NCBI RefSeq assembly: GCF_015476235.1
Contig: NZ_CP064338.1
Span: 2,418,001 to 2,482,000 of the forward strand
Direction: 5' to 3'
Length of the DNA stretch: 64,000 nt
Source of the DNA: Caldimonas thermodepolymerans
GTDB lineage: Bacteria > Pseudomonadota > Gammaproteobacteria > Burkholderiales > Burkholderiaceae_C
Below are positions 39,478 to 50,891 of the stretch, in pieces; within the stretch, counting starts at the first letter, position 1; every line of letters begins with the position of its first letter. The translations under genes were made by a program, and so were the position numbers. A model generated the notes under the pieces. It was not told where the DNA came from, made no database searches, and was given only the letters and a program-made list of their open reading frames with translations.

Positions 39478-39933
39478 ATGTCCGTCTACGACCAACTCAA
39501 GGCCCTGAACATCGAGCTGCCGCCGGTCGCCACGCCCGCGGCCGCCTATGTCCCGTTCGTGCGCACCGGCAACCTGGTGTTCCTGTCGGGACACATCGCG
39601 CGCAAGGACGGCAGGCCCTGGGTCGGTCAGCTGGGCAAGGACCTGGGCACGGCCGACGGCCAGGCCGCCGCGCGCGCGATCGCGATCGACCTGCTGGGCA
39701 CGCTGCAGGCCGCCGTCGGCGACCTGAACAAGGTGCGCCGCATCGTCAAGGTGATGAGCCTGGTCAACAGCACGCCGGACTACACCGAGCAGCACCTGGT
39801 GACGAACGGCGCCTCGGAGCTGTTCGTGCAGGTGTTCGGCGACAAGGGCGCGCACGCCCGCAGCGCCTTCGGCGTCGCGCAGATCCCGCTCGGCGCCTGC
39901 GTCGAGATCGAGCTGATCGCCGAGGTCGAGTGA
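39478..39933 (+). CDS. RidA-family (YjgF-like) protein
   Basis: This 151-residue cytosolic protein belongs to the RidA/YjgF superfamily, in the branch with an extended N-terminus. Visible parts are GNLVFLSGHIARKDGRPWVGQLG, DLNKVRRIVKVMSLVNSTPDY, and ARSAFGVAQIPLGACVEIELIAEVE, which includes the conserved Arg of the active-site cleft. RidA proper deaminates reactive enamines; this branch is less well defined. A GAGGAG ribosome site lies upstream. It is divergent from comEC and 25 bp before dsbB. Confidence 0.92.
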   Translation: MSVYDQLKALNIELPPVATPAAAYVPFVRTGNLVFLSGHIARKDGRPWVGQLGKDLGTADGQAAARAIAIDLLGTLQAAVGDLNKVRRIVKVMSLVNSTPDYTEQHLVTNGASELFVQVFGDKGAHARSAFGVAQIPLGACVEIELIAEVE

Positions 39934-39958
39934 CCCGGCCGCAACGATCCAGCGTGGA

Positions 39959-40438
39959 GTGACCTTGCGCCTGACCCGCAACGCCCTGCTCGGCTTCACC
40001 TGCCTCGCGAGCTTCGCCGCGGTCGCCGCGGCCCTGCTCTCGCAGTACCAGTTCGGGATGCTGCCCTGCCCGTGGTGCATCCTGCAGCGCTTCCTGTTCG
40101 TCATGCTCGGCGTCGTCGCCGGCCTGGCCTGGCTGCTGCCGTGGCGCGGCCTCAAGGCGGCGCTGGCCGGGCTGGCGGTGCTGCTGACCGGCGCCGGCCT
40201 GGCCGCCGCGCTGTGGCAGCACTTCGTCGCGGCGCGCTCGGAATCGTGCGCGCTCACCTTTGCCGACCGCGTCGTGGCCGCGCTGCACCTGGAAAGCCTG
40301 GCGCCGAAGCTGTTCGCGATCCAGGCCTCCTGCGCGGATGCCGCGGTGTCGCTGCTCGGCCTGCCCTACGAGGCGTGGAGCGGCGCGCTGTTCGCCGTGC
40401 TGGGCCTGGCCTGCCTGGCCGCCGCGCTGCGGCGCTGA
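39959..40438 (+). CDS. dsbB: Disulfide bond formation protein B
   Basis: This four-helix inner-membrane quinone reductase reoxidises periplasmic DsbA. The 159-residue form has the first redox pair C37-P-W-C40 (LPCPWCILQRF) and the second periplasmic pair at C97 and C125. Helices are near 12-30, 45-60, 68-88 and 135-155. There is no ATG: translation begins at GTG 39959 or more likely at TTG 39965, which is better spaced from GGAG. The RidA-like gene is 25 bp upstream. Confidence 0.93.
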   Translation: MTLRLTRNALLGFTCLASFAAVAAALLSQYQFGMLPCPWCILQRFLFVMLGVVAGLAWLLPWRGLKAALAGLAVLLTGAGLAAALWQHFVAARSESCALTFADRVVAALHLESLAPKLFAIQASCADAAVSLLGLPYEAWSGALFAVLGLACLAAALRR

Positions 40439-40534
40439 CCGCCGGCCGCGTCGCCCCTGGGCGGCCAGGGTTGTTACGGCCCGGGCCGCACGCAGCGCTA
40501 GGCTGGGGTGCCCCACCTGCGCGAAAGGCCCGAG

Positions 40535-40867
40535 ATGCCCCCCTGGTTCACGTTCTGGACGCACGTCGCGGACATCGCGTTCGGCACGCCCGAAGTGATG
40601 CACCGGCGGCTGTCGATGATGGGGCAGCCCGGCCCCTGGCCGCTGGCCACCGTGCTCGAATCGCAGCGCATGGTGTGGGAGAAGGCGCTGGCGGCTTGGC
40701 AGACCGGCGTGGTGCTGTGCACTGCCGCCTGGCCCGCGCTGTGGCTCGGGGCCGCCCGGCCGCAGGCGACGCTCGAGGCGGTGCGCCTGGCCAACCGGGC
40801 CATGCTGCCCTACAGCCGCGCCGTCAACGCCAACGTCAGGCGCCTGCGCAAGGCGCGCCGGCGCTGA
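40535..40867 (+). CDS. Phasin-like small protein
   Basis: This 110-residue protein begins MPPWFTFWTHVADIAFGTPEVM and continues as amphipathic helices (LESQRMVWEKALAAWQTGVVL), ending in a basic tail (NVRRLRKARRR). It resembles short polyhydroxyalkanoate-granule-associated phasins of Burkholderiales, but the match is from memory and low-complexity helices are easily confused. AAAGG precedes the start. It converges on parC with only 16 bp between the stops. No pha genes are in the window. Confidence 0.6.
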   Translation: MPPWFTFWTHVADIAFGTPEVMHRRLSMMGQPGPWPLATVLESQRMVWEKALAAWQTGVVLCTAAWPALWLGAARPQATLEAVRLANRAMLPYSRAVNANVRRLRKARRR

Positions 40868-40883
40868 CCGGCTTCGGGTCCCC

Positions 40884-43205
40884 TCAGGCCGGCAGTACGC
40901 GCTGCGCCTGCTTCATGCCCAGCTCGGTGGCCTTGCCCTTGCGGGCGCGTTTGCCGGCGTGGGCGGCCAGCGCCGCACCGCGCAGCGTCTCGGACTTGGG
41001 CTTGCCGCCGCGGCCGACGCCCTCCACGACCAGCGCCTCGGCGAACACCGCCACCGACACCAGCGGGTCCTTGGCGTCCACGTCCATCAGCGTCAGGCCG
41101 CGTCCGCCGTTGGACTGCAGCTTGAGCTCCTCCAGCCCGAACACCAGCAGCCGGCCGCTGTACGACAGGCAGGCCACCTTGGACCCGGCGCCGACGCGCG
41201 CCGGCGCGAGCAGCCGGGCGCCCTCGTCCAGCGTCAGGAAGCCCTTGCCGCCCTTCTGGCGCGAGACCATGTCGCCGATGCGCGCCAGCAGGCCGTAGCC
41301 CGCGGTGTTGGCCAGCAGCAGGGTCGTGTCTGCCGGGCCGGCGTGGTAGTGCACCAGCTGCGTGCCGGACTCCAGCTCGATCATCGTCGTGACCGGCTGG
41401 CCGTCGCCGCGCGCCCCCGGCAGCGCCGAGACGGGCACGCTGTAGACGCGCCCGTTGCTGCCGAACACCAGCAGCGTGTCGACGGTGCGGCACTCGAAGG
41501 TGCCGTACAACCCATCGCCCGCCTTGAACGCGAAGCTGGCCGCGTCGTGGCCATGGCCCTGGCGCGCCCGCACCCAGCCCTTCTGGCTGACCACCACGGT
41601 GACCGGCTCGTCGATCACCTTGACCTCGGCCACCGCGCGCTTTTCCTCCTGGATGAGGGTGCGACGCTCGTCACCGAACTGCCTGGCGTCCGCCTCGATC
41701 TCCTTGATGACGGTGCGGCGCAGGCTGGCCGGGCTGTTGAGGATGTCCTCGAGCTTCTCCTGCTCGGCGCGCAGCTCCTTCAGTTCCTGCTCGATCTTGA
41801 TCGCCTCCAGCCGCGCCAGTTGCCGCAGGCGGATTTCCAGGATGTCCTCGGCCTGCCGGTCGGTGAGCCGGAAGCGCTCGATCAGCGCCGGCTTGGGCTC
41901 GTCCGCGTTGCGGATGATGCGGATCACCTCGTCGATGTTGAGCAGCACCAGCTGCCGGCCCTCGAGCACGTGGATGCGGTCCAGCACCTTGTCGAGGCGA
42001 TATCGCGTGCGGCGCTGCACCGTGGCCAGGCGGAACTGGATCCATTCGGTGAGGATCTGGCGCAGCGACTTCTGCGTCGGCCTGCCGTCGCCGCCGACCA
42101 CGGTCAGGTTGATCGGCACCGAGCTTTCCAGGCTGGTGTGGGCCAGCAGCGTGTTGACCAGCTCCTGCTGGTCGACGCGGCTGGTCTTGGGCTCGAACAC
42201 CAGGCGCACGGGCGACTCCTTGCTCGACTCGTCGCGCACGGTGTCGAGCACGCTGAGCACGGTGGCCTTGAGCTGCTGCTGCTCGGCGGTCAGCGTCTTC
42301 TTGCCGGCCTTGACCTTGGGGTTGGTCAGTTCCTCGATTTCCTCGAGCACCTTCTGCGCGCTGGTGCCGGGCGGCAGCTCGGTGACCACCAGCTGCCACT
42401 GGCCGCGCGCCAGGTCCTCGATCTTCCAGCGCGCGCGCACCTTCACGCTGCCGCGCCCGCTGGCGTAGGCCTCGCGGATGTCGGCCGCGCTGCTGATGAT
42501 CTGGCCACCGCCCGGGAAGTCGGGTCCCGGCAGCAACGCATGCAGCTCGTCGTCGGAGAGCTTCTCGTTGCGGATCAGCGCCACCGTGGCGGCCGCGACC
42601 TCGCGCAGGTTGTGGCTCGGCACCTCGGTCGCCAGGCCCACCGCGATGCCGCTCGCGCCATTGAGCAGCACGAAGGGCAGGCGCGCGGGCAGCTGGCGCG
42701 GCTCCTGGAACGAGCCGTCGTAGTTCGGCACGAAGTCCACCGTGCCCTCGTCGATCTCGTCGAGCAGCAGCCGCGCGATCGGGGCCAGGCGCGCCTCGGT
42801 GTAGCGCATCGCGGCCGCCCCGTCGCCGTCGCGCGAGCCGAAGTTGCCCTGCCCGTCGATCAGCGGATAGCGCTGCGAGAAATCCTGCGCCATGCGCACC
42901 AGCGCGTCGTAGGCCGCCTGGTCCCCGTGCGGGTGGTATTTGCCGAGCACGTCGCCGACCACGCGGGCGCTCTTGACCGGCTTGGCGCCGTTGGGCCCGG
43001 TGTAGGCCAGCCCCATGCGCTCCATCGTGAACAGGATGCGCCGCTGCACCGGCTTCTGGCCGTCGGTCACGTCGGGCAGCGCGCGGCCCTTGACCACCGA
43101 CAGCGCGTACTCCAGGTAGGCGCGCTCGGCGTAGTGGGCGAGCGTGATGTCGTCGCCCTCGCCGCCGATGGTGCCTTCGAACAGGTCGATCGTCTCTTGC
43201 GTCAT
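40884..43205 (-). CDS. parC: DNA topoisomerase IV subunit A
   Basis: This breakage-reunion subunit decatenates chromosomes together with ParE. The 773-residue protein has the catalytic Tyr at Y135 ([11 protein letters not shown]), the quinolone-determining helix [19 protein letters not shown], the coiled-coil region near 430-490 and a shorter C-terminal beta-pinwheel. The Gln in HPHGDQ replaces the Ser of E. coli ParC; this is common in the group as far as I recall. It is the last gene of parE-GNAT-parC. Confidence 0.97.
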   Translation of the reverse strand: MTQETIDLFEGTIGGEGDDITLAHYAERAYLEYALSVVKGRALPDVTDGQKPVQRRILFTMERMGLAYTGPNGAKPVKSARVVGDVLGKYHPHGDQAAYDALVRMAQDFSQRYPLIDGQGNFGSRDGDGAAAMRYTEARLAPIARLLLDEIDEGTVDFVPNYDGSFQEPRQLPARLPFVLLNGASGIAVGLATEVPSHNLREVAAATVALIRNEKLSDDELHALLPGPDFPGGGQIISSAADIREAYASGRGSVKVRARWKIEDLARGQWQLVVTELPPGTSAQKVLEEIEELTNPKVKAGKKTLTAEQQQLKATVLSVLDTVRDESSKESPVRLVFEPKTSRVDQQELVNTLLAHTSLESSVPINLTVVGGDGRPTQKSLRQILTEWIQFRLATVQRRTRYRLDKVLDRIHVLEGRQLVLLNIDEVIRIIRNADEPKPALIERFRLTDRQAEDILEIRLRQLARLEAIKIEQELKELRAEQEKLEDILNSPASLRRTVIKEIEADARQFGDERRTLIQEEKRAVAEVKVIDEPVTVVVSQKGWVRARQGHGHDAASFAFKAGDGLYGTFECRTVDTLLVFGSNGRVYSVPVSALPGARGDGQPVTTMIELESGTQLVHYHAGPADTTLLLANTAGYGLLARIGDMVSRQKGGKGFLTLDEGARLLAPARVGAGSKVACLSYSGRLLVFGLEELKLQSNGGRGLTLMDVDAKDPLVSVAVFAEALVVEGVGRGGKPKSETLRGAALAAHAGKRARKGKATELGMKQAQRVLPA

Positions 43206-43229
43206 GTTTCAGTCCGGTGTTGCTCGCCT

Positions 43230-43754
43230 TCAGGCGTCCTCCAGGCTCGCACGGCGGCGCTCGGCGTATTCGCGGTCGAGCAGCGACATCACCACCAGCG
43301 ATTCGTAGCCGCCCTCGGTGCGCACGCATTCGCGCAGCCGCCCTTCCTCGACGAAGCCTTCCTTGTCGTACAGGGCCTTGGCGCGCACGTTGTGCACCTT
43401 CACGTCCAGCCAGAAGCGGTGCGCGCCGAGGTCCTCGAAGGCGATCTTCTTGAGCAGCCGCAGGCAGGCGCGTCCCAGGCCCTCGCCCTTGCGCTGGATC
43501 ACCATGCGCTTGAGCTCGATGGAGCGGTGCGGGCTGCGGCAGCCCACCAGGATCACGAAGCCGGCCGGCTCGGCGCTGTCGCCCGCCTCGACGATGAAGT
43601 GCCGGAAATCCGGGAAGCGCACCGCGGCCTCGTGCTGGGTGCGCTCCCACGGGGTGATGGCGGGCCGGTTGACGGGATCGTTCTCGACCGTGAGCACGTA
43701 GTCCAGGTCGTCGACCAGCGTCGGCCGCAGCCGGATGCGGGCGTTGCCGATCAT
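43230..43754 (-). CDS. GNAT-family N-acetyltransferase
   Basis: This 174-residue RimJ/RimL-like acetyltransferase begins IRLRPTLVDDLDYVLTVEND. The acetyl-CoA-binding motif A appears as IELKRMVIQRKGEGLGRACLR (Q/RxxGxG/A pattern), followed by DVKVHNVRAKALYDKEGFVEEG. The substrate is unknown; protein N-termini, amino acids or small metabolites are possible. It lies 10 bp after parE and 24 bp before parC, hence in one operon. The start MIGNARIRL was preferred to a longer frame overlapping parE. Confidence 0.88.
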   Translation of the reverse strand: MIGNARIRLRPTLVDDLDYVLTVENDPVNRPAITPWERTQHEAAVRFPDFRHFIVEAGDSAEPAGFVILVGCRSPHRSIELKRMVIQRKGEGLGRACLRLLKKIAFEDLGAHRFWLDVKVHNVRAKALYDKEGFVEEGRLRECVRTEGGYESLVVMSLLDREYAERRRASLEDA

Positions 43755-43764
43755 GCCGGCGCCG

Positions 43765-45750
<1,986 letters not shown>

Positions 45751-45835
45751 GGCGGCGGATTCTAGGCGCCTCGTCGGCCGCTCCGTCGCCCCCGTTCCGG
45801 CAAAACAGTGCAGGTTTCGCTACAGTCACCGCATC

Positions 45836-47053
45836 ATGCAGTCCTCCCCCCCTCCCAAGCTCTCGATGGTCCAGGTGCTGGTGTGCAGCGCCCTGATCGT
45901 CACCCTGTCGATGGGCATCCGTCACGGTTTCGGCCTGTGGCTGCAGCCGATCACGATGGACCGCGGCTGGAACCGCGAAACCTTCGCCTTCGCGATGGCG
46001 GTGCAGAACCTGATGTGGGGCGTGGCCGGTCCGTTCGCCGGCATGCTGGCCGACCGTTTCGGGGCATTCCGGGTGCTGATCGTCGGCACGCTGCTGTACG
46101 CCGGCGGCCTGGTGCTGATGGCGCTGGCGACTTCCGGACTGGCATTCACCGGCAGCGCCGGGGTGCTGATCGGCATGGCGCAGGCCGGCACCACCTACGC
46201 GATCATCTACGGCGTCATCGGGCGCAACGTCGCGCCGGAGAAGCGCTCCTGGGCCATGGGGGTGGCGGCAGCCGCCGGCTCGTTCGGGCAGTTCCTGATG
46301 GTGCCGGTGGAGAACTGGCTGATCGGCGGCTTCGGCTGGCAGAACGCGCTGTTCATCCTGGGCTGCCTGGCGCTGGCGATCATCCCGCTGTCCTGGGGGC
46401 TGAAGGAGCCCAAGGTCGCGGCCGCGGCCGGGGGAGTGCAACAGAGCATCGGCCAGGCGCTGCGCGAGGCCTTCACCTACCCGAGCTTCCAGCTGCTGAC
46501 GGCCGGCTACTTCGTCTGCGGCTTCCAGGTGGTGTTCATCGGCGTGCACATGCCCAGCTACCTGAAGGACCAGGGCCTGGCACCGGAGGTCGCCACCTAC
46601 GCGCTGGCCCTGATCGGCCTGTTCAACGTGTTCGGCACCTACATCGCCGGCGTGCTCGGACAGCGGCTGCAGAAGCGCCACATCCTCGCGAGCATCTATT
46701 TCCTGCGCTCGGTGGCGATCGTGATCTTCCTGTTCGTCCCGCTGTCGCCGGCCAGCGTCTACGTCTTCTCGTCCGTCATCGGCCTGCTGTGGCTGTCCAC
46801 CGTGCCGCCGACCAACGCGGTGGTCGCGCAGATCTTCGGGGTGCGCTACCTCTCGATGCTGGGCGGCTTCGTGTTCCTGTCGCACCAGATCGGCTCGTTC
46901 CTGGGCGTGTGGCTGGGCGGCAAGCTGTACGACAGCACCGGCAGCTACGACGTGGTCTGGTGGCTGGCCGTGGCGCTGGGCGTGTTCGCCGCGCTGGTGA
47001 ATCTCCCCGTGCGGGAAAGCGCCATTTCGCGTCCGGCGCAGGCCGCGGCATGA
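45836..47053 (+). CDS. Major facilitator superfamily transporter
   Basis: This 405-residue carrier has twelve predicted helices. Typical MFS features are GPFAGMLADRFGAFRVLIVG between helices 2 and 3 and a central loop near 200-215. The N-terminus contains SMGIRHGFGLWLQPITMDRGW, a pattern of the monocarboxylate/oxalate-like branch. The substrate is not predictable. The start MQSSPPPKLS was chosen; the frame extends upstream into parE. The 47-aa peptide gene follows after 9 bp. Confidence 0.9.
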   Translation: MQSSPPPKLSMVQVLVCSALIVTLSMGIRHGFGLWLQPITMDRGWNRETFAFAMAVQNLMWGVAGPFAGMLADRFGAFRVLIVGTLLYAGGLVLMALATSGLAFTGSAGVLIGMAQAGTTYAIIYGVIGRNVAPEKRSWAMGVAAAAGSFGQFLMVPVENWLIGGFGWQNALFILGCLALAIIPLSWGLKEPKVAAAAGGVQQSIGQALREAFTYPSFQLLTAGYFVCGFQVVFIGVHMPSYLKDQGLAPEVATYALALIGLFNVFGTYIAGVLGQRLQKRHILASIYFLRSVAIVIFLFVPLSPASVYVFSSVIGLLWLSTVPPTNAVVAQIFGVRYLSMLGGFVFLSHQIGSFLGVWLGGKLYDSTGSYDVVWWLAVALGVFAALVNLPVRESAISRPAQAAA

Positions 47054-47062
47054 TGGCAGGCC

Positions 47063-47206
47063 ATGGACACGCCCCGCTCCACCCCGTTGTGGCTGCGCGC
47101 CCTGCTGTGGGCGCTGGCGCTGGCGGCGCTGGCTGCCGTCTTCATGTGGTACCAGCAGCCCGACCTGATGGTCGAGATCGCCAACCAGATCTGGAGTTGC
47201 TTCTGA
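47063..47206 (+). CDS. Small single-pass membrane protein (47 aa)
   Basis: This short gene encodes MDTPRSTPLWLR, one membrane helix (ALLWALALAALAAVFMWY), and a polar end with PDLMVEIANQIWSCF. Its composition is that of an N-in single-pass protein with a conserved-looking C-terminus ending in Cys-Phe. I recall similar unnamed peptides in Comamonadaceae, but cannot confirm. It is 9 bp after the MFS gene, so it may be a small partner of that transporter or an independent peptide. The spacing to a ribosome site (GGCAGG) is modest. Confidence 0.65.
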   Translation: MDTPRSTPLWLRALLWALALAALAAVFMWYQQPDLMVEIANQIWSCF

Positions 47207-47288
47207 GCCTGCCCGCCCGTTCCGTCGCGGCACGCCCGTGCCGCCCTGCCGCCTGCCCCGGGGCAAGCGCCCTGCGCGGAGGCCGGCG

Positions 47289-47849
47289 ATGAGCGCCCCG
47301 ATCCCCCACGCCAGCCAGGCGCCCTCGCCCTGGGTGCAGCGCTACGGCCACCTGGTCCCGGCCGGCGCCACCGTGCTGGACGTGGCGTGCGGCGCGGGCC
47401 GGCACGTGCGCTGGTTCGCCGCGCGCGGTTGCCGCGTCACCGCGCTGGACCGCGACGCCGCCGCCGTCGCGCCGCTCGCGGACTGCGCCGAGGTCGTCGT
47501 GGCCGACATCGAGCAGGGCCCCTGGCCGCTCGGCGAGCGCCGTTTCGACGCGGTGGTCGTCACCAACTACCTGTGGCGGCGGCTGCTGCCCCTGCTGGTC
47601 GAGCGGGTCGCCCCGGGCGGCGTGCTGATCTACGAGACCTTCGCGGTCGGCAACGAAACGGTCGGCCGGCCGTCGCGGCCGGATTTCCTGCTGCGTCCGG
47701 GCGAGCTGCTGCAGGCGGTCCAGGGCCGGCTGCGCCCGGTGGCCTACGAGGACGGATTCCTCGACGCGCCGCCGCGCTACGTGCAGCGCCTGGTCGCGGT
47801 CCACGAGCGGGCGGACGTCGCCGCGCCCCGTTACCGGCTGCCCGGATGA
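47289..47849 (+). CDS. Class I SAM-dependent methyltransferase
   Basis: This 186-residue Rossmann-fold methyltransferase has motif [20 protein letters not shown] near residue 30, an acidic ALDRD after strand 2, and motif [14 protein letters not shown]. It resembles small TehB/UbiE-like enzymes of unknown substrate. The start [10 protein letters not shown] was chosen over an Arg-rich extension. It lies 47 bp before dapA on the same strand, and may share its transcript. Confidence 0.85.
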   Translation: MSAPIPHASQAPSPWVQRYGHLVPAGATVLDVACGAGRHVRWFAARGCRVTALDRDAAAVAPLADCAEVVVADIEQGPWPLGERRFDAVVVTNYLWRRLLPLLVERVAPGGVLIYETFAVGNETVGRPSRPDFLLRPGELLQAVQGRLRPVAYEDGFLDAPPRYVQRLVAVHERADVAAPRYRLPG

Positions 47850-47896
47850 GCCTCCGGGCACGAGTAAAATCCCCAGATTCCAAGGAACCAGGACCC

Positions 47897-48778
47897 ATGA
47901 CTCCGATTGTTGGCAGCATCGTCGCGCTCGTGACGCCGATGCACGAAGACGGCAGTGTCGACTACGACACCCTGCGCGCACTGATCGACTGGCACATCGC
48001 CGAAGGCACCAACTGCATCGGCGTGGTCGGCACGACCGGCGAGTCGCCGACGGTCACCGTCGAGGAGCAGGCGGAGATCATCCGCGCCGCGGTGGAACAC
48101 GCCAAGGGCCGCGTGCCGATCATGGCCGGCGCCGGCGCCAACTCCACCGCCGAGGCCATCGAGCTGTCGCGCTACGCCAAGCAGGTCGGCGCGGACTGCA
48201 CGCTGCAGGTGGTGCCCTACTACAACAAGCCCACCCAGGAAGGCCAGTACCAGCACTTCCGCACCATCGCCGAGAAGGTCGACATCCCGATGGTGCTGTA
48301 CAACGTGCCGGGCCGCACCTCGGCCGACCTGCAGCACGACACCGTGCTGCGCCTGGCGCAGGTGCCGGGCATCGTCGGCATCAAGGAAGCCACCGGCAAC
48401 ATCGAGCGTGCGGCCTGGCTGATCAAGCAGGCCCCCAAGGGCTTCTCGATCTATTCCGGTGACGACGCGACCGCGGTCGCCCTCATGCTGCTCGGCGGCC
48501 ATGGCAACGTCAGCGTCACCGCCAACGTGGCCCCGCGCGCGATGAGCGAGCTGTGCCGCGCCGCCCTGGCCGGCGACGCCAAGCGCGCCGCCGAGCTGCA
48601 CCTGCAGCTGCTGCCGCTGCACAAGCTGCTGTTCGTCGAACCGAACCCGATTCCCGTGAAATGGGCGCTGGCCCGCATGGGCAGGATCGGCGGCGCACTG
48701 CGCCTGCCGCTGGTGCCGCTGTCCGCCCCCCACCACGCCGCGCTGGAACAAGCCCTGCGCGAAGCGAATCTGATCTGA
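47897..48778 (+). CDS. dapA: 4-hydroxy-tetrahydrodipicolinate synthase
   Basis: This cytosolic enzyme condenses pyruvate with aspartate semialdehyde in lysine and diaminopimelate synthesis. The 293-residue length is normal. The Schiff-base Lys is K163 (GIKEATGN), the catalytic Tyr is Y135 (VLYNVPGR), and [10 protein letters not shown] is present at 43-52, with YYNKPTQEG near 109. AGGAACCAGG precedes the start. It is followed by bamC after 62 bp, an arrangement shared with E. coli (dapA-bamC). Confidence 0.98.
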   Translation: MTPIVGSIVALVTPMHEDGSVDYDTLRALIDWHIAEGTNCIGVVGTTGESPTVTVEEQAEIIRAAVEHAKGRVPIMAGAGANSTAEAIELSRYAKQVGADCTLQVVPYYNKPTQEGQYQHFRTIAEKVDIPMVLYNVPGRTSADLQHDTVLRLAQVPGIVGIKEATGNIERAAWLIKQAPKGFSIYSGDDATAVALMLLGGHGNVSVTANVAPRAMSELCRAALAGDAKRAAELHLQLLPLHKLLFVEPNPIPVKWALARMGRIGGALRLPLVPLSAPHHAALEQALREANLI

Positions 48779-48840
48779 GCGCCGCGCGCGGCGGCCTGGC
48801 AGGCACGGCCGCGCCGGCATCCCCTCAGCTCGAAACGGAG

Positions 48841-50010
48841 ATGTCTTCTGTGAATGCGCCCCTGTACCGGCTGGCAGCACCCGCGACCCGGCTGACTGCG
48901 CTGGCCCTTGCCGCCGCGCTGGCCGGCTGCTCGTCCCTCGGTTCCATGCTCGAGGGCGACAAGGTCGATTACCGCTCCGGCGGCGCCAAGACGGCGCGTC
49001 TGGAAGTGCCGCCCGACCTCACCCAGCTGGCCCGTGACCCGCGCTACCAGGTGCCCGGCAGCGGCTCGGTCAGCGCGACCGTTTACCAGCAGCAGGTCGC
49101 CGCCGCGCCGGCGGCCGCCGCGGCCACCCCGGTGGCGCCGGACGCGGTCGGCGACGTGCGCATCGAACGCGCCGGCAACCAGCGCTGGCTGGTCACCTCG
49201 CAGACGCCCGAGCAGCTCTGGCCGCAGCTGAAGGAGTTCTGGGAGGAACTCGGCTTCAACCTGACGACCGACTCGCAGGACACCGGCGTCATGGAGACCG
49301 ACTGGGCCGAGAACCGCGCCAAGCTGCCGATGGACATCATCCGCCGCACGGTCGGCCGGGTGCTGGACTCGCTCTACTCCACCGGCGAGATGGACCGCTT
49401 CCGCACGCGCGTCGAGCGCACCGCGGGCGGCACCGAGATCTTCATCAGCCACCGGCGGATGGAAGAGGTCTACACCAACCAGCTGCAGGACCAGACCCGC
49501 TGGCAACCCGCGCCGGCCGATCCGGAACTGGAAGCGCAGATCCTGGCCCGCCTGATGGTCAAGCTGGGCGCGGCCAAGGAAACCAAGGACGCCGAAGCCG
49601 CCGTGGCGGCGGCCCCGGCCGCACCCGAGCGAGCCCGCGTCGTCTCGGCCGATGGCCAGCCTGCGGTGCAGGTGGACGACGGCTTCGACCGCGCCTGGCG
49701 GCGCGTCGGCCTGTCGCTGGACCGCGCCGGCTTCACGGTCGAGGACCGCGACCGCGCCCAAGGCCTGTACTTCGTCCGCTACGTCCAGCCCTCGCCCGAG
49801 GACGGCCGCCGTGAACCAGGCCTGCTGACGCGCTGGTTCGGCATCGGCGGCAAGGCCGAGGACATCGCCCCGGCGCGCTACCGCATCGCCGTGCGCGGCG
49901 ACGGCGAGCAGCGCACCCTCGTGTCGGTGCAGAACGCCCAGGGCGCGCCCGAGACCGGAGCCGTGGCGCAGCGCATCGTCCAGCTGCTGGCCGAAGACCT
50001 CAAGCGCTGA
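48841..50010 (+). CDS. bamC: Outer membrane assembly lipoprotein BamC
   Basis: This lipoprotein of the BAM complex assists beta-barrel insertion in the outer membrane. The 389-residue precursor has a signal peptide with lipobox LAGC (C30). Its N-terminal part (DKVDYRSGGAKTARLEVPPDL) is the loop that binds BamD in the family; two helix-grip domains follow, separated by an Ala-rich linker near 250-265. I use ATG 48841; a GTG three codons later is better spaced from GGAG. It follows dapA, as in E. coli. Confidence 0.92.
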   Translation: MSSVNAPLYRLAAPATRLTALALAAALAGCSSLGSMLEGDKVDYRSGGAKTARLEVPPDLTQLARDPRYQVPGSGSVSATVYQQQVAAAPAAAAATPVAPDAVGDVRIERAGNQRWLVTSQTPEQLWPQLKEFWEELGFNLTTDSQDTGVMETDWAENRAKLPMDIIRRTVGRVLDSLYSTGEMDRFRTRVERTAGGTEIFISHRRMEEVYTNQLQDQTRWQPAPADPELEAQILARLMVKLGAAKETKDAEAAVAAAPAAPERARVVSADGQPAVQVDDGFDRAWRRVGLSLDRAGFTVEDRDRAQGLYFVRYVQPSPEDGRREPGLLTRWFGIGGKAEDIAPARYRIAVRGDGEQRTLVSVQNAQGAPETGAVAQRIVQLLAEDLKR

Positions 50011-50029
50011 CCTCCCCCGCTGCCGGCCG

Positions 50030-50812
50030 ATGATCCGCTTCTGCAGCCTGGGCAGCGGCAGCACCGGCAACGCCACGCTGATCGAGGCCAGCAGCGGCAC
50101 CGGCCCGGCCACCCGGCTGCTGGTGGACTGCGGCTTCTCGCTGCGCGAGCTCGAAGCCCGGCTGGCCCGCGCCGGCGTGGCCGCCACCGAGCTGTCCGGC
50201 GTGTTCATCACCCACGAGCACGGCGACCACGTCGGCTGCGCGCTGACCCTGACGCGCCGCCACCGCGTGCCGCTCTACACCAGCCGCGGCACCTGGCAGG
50301 CGATCGGCGCGCCCGAGGAGGCCGGCCTTCCGGTGCATTTCGTGCACGACGGCCTGCCCGTCGATCTGGGCGAGCTGGCCATCACGCCCTACACCGTGCC
50401 GCATGACGCGCGCGAGCCGCTGCAGCTGACCTGCACCGACGGCGACGCCAAGCTCGGGCTGCTCACCGATGCCGGCTGTGCCACCGCGCACCTGCTGGCG
50501 CAGCTGCAGGCCTGCACTGCGCTGCTGCTGGAATGCAACCACGACCTGCAGATGCTGCAGGCCTCGCGCTACCCGGCCTCGCTGAAGGCGCGCATCGCCG
50601 GGCGCCTGGGGCACCTGTCCAACGACACGGCCGCGCAGATCCTGGCCGCCTGCGGCCATGACGGCCTGCGCCACGTCGTGGCCGCGCACCTGAGCGAGCA
50701 GAACAACACCCCGGCGCAGGCAGCCCGGGCGCTGGCGACGGCGCTGGATTGCGCGGCGGACGAGATCGTGGTCGCCGGGCCGCTCGACGGTTTTTCCTGG
50801 CTGCGCGCCTGA
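50030..50812 (+). CDS. Metallo-beta-lactamase-fold hydrolase (YycJ/WalJ-like)
   Basis: This 260-residue metallohydrolase begins MIRFCSLGSGSTGNATLIEA, the signature of the YycJ-type branch. The dinuclear metal motif is ITHEHGDHVG near residue 60, later His/Asp ligands follow (TVPHDARE, LTDAG), and HLSNDTAAQIL and HLSEQNN come near the C-terminus. Relatives act on nucleic acids, but the substrate here is unknown. It lies 19 bp after bamC and is terminated by a bidirectional terminator. Confidence 0.92.
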   Translation: MIRFCSLGSGSTGNATLIEASSGTGPATRLLVDCGFSLRELEARLARAGVAATELSGVFITHEHGDHVGCALTLTRRHRVPLYTSRGTWQAIGAPEEAGLPVHFVHDGLPVDLGELAITPYTVPHDAREPLQLTCTDGDAKLGLLTDAGCATAHLLAQLQACTALLLECNHDLQMLQASRYPASLKARIAGRLGHLSNDTAAQILAACGHDGLRHVVAAHLSEQNNTPAQAARALATALDCAADEIVVAGPLDGFSWLRA

Positions 50813-50844
50813 TAATCCGCTTAACGTTCGTAACAAAAAGGCAA

Positions 50845-50872
50845 CAAAAAAGCCGCCCGCAGGCGGCTTTTC
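50845..50872. terminator. Bidirectional intrinsic terminator
   Basis: AAAAGCCGCC and GGCGGCTTTT flank loop CGCA, with A-runs on the left and T on the right. It lies between the convergent metallohydrolase gene and the PAEQ lipoprotein gene and can serve both. Confidence 0.92.
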
Positions 50873-50891
50873 ACGAGTGGCCTCGAACCGA

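Noticed and set aside
42901-42960. Gln in the quinolone-determining helix of ParC as a resistance mutation
   Set aside because: From memory, HPHGDQ is the usual sequence in this group, so it is not evidence of selected resistance.
47227-47244. GCGGCAC-GCCC-GTGCCGC hairpin as a terminator after the 47-aa gene
   Set aside because: The stem is perfect but no T-run follows and the next gene is on the same strand; it could be an RNA structure but I cannot support termination.
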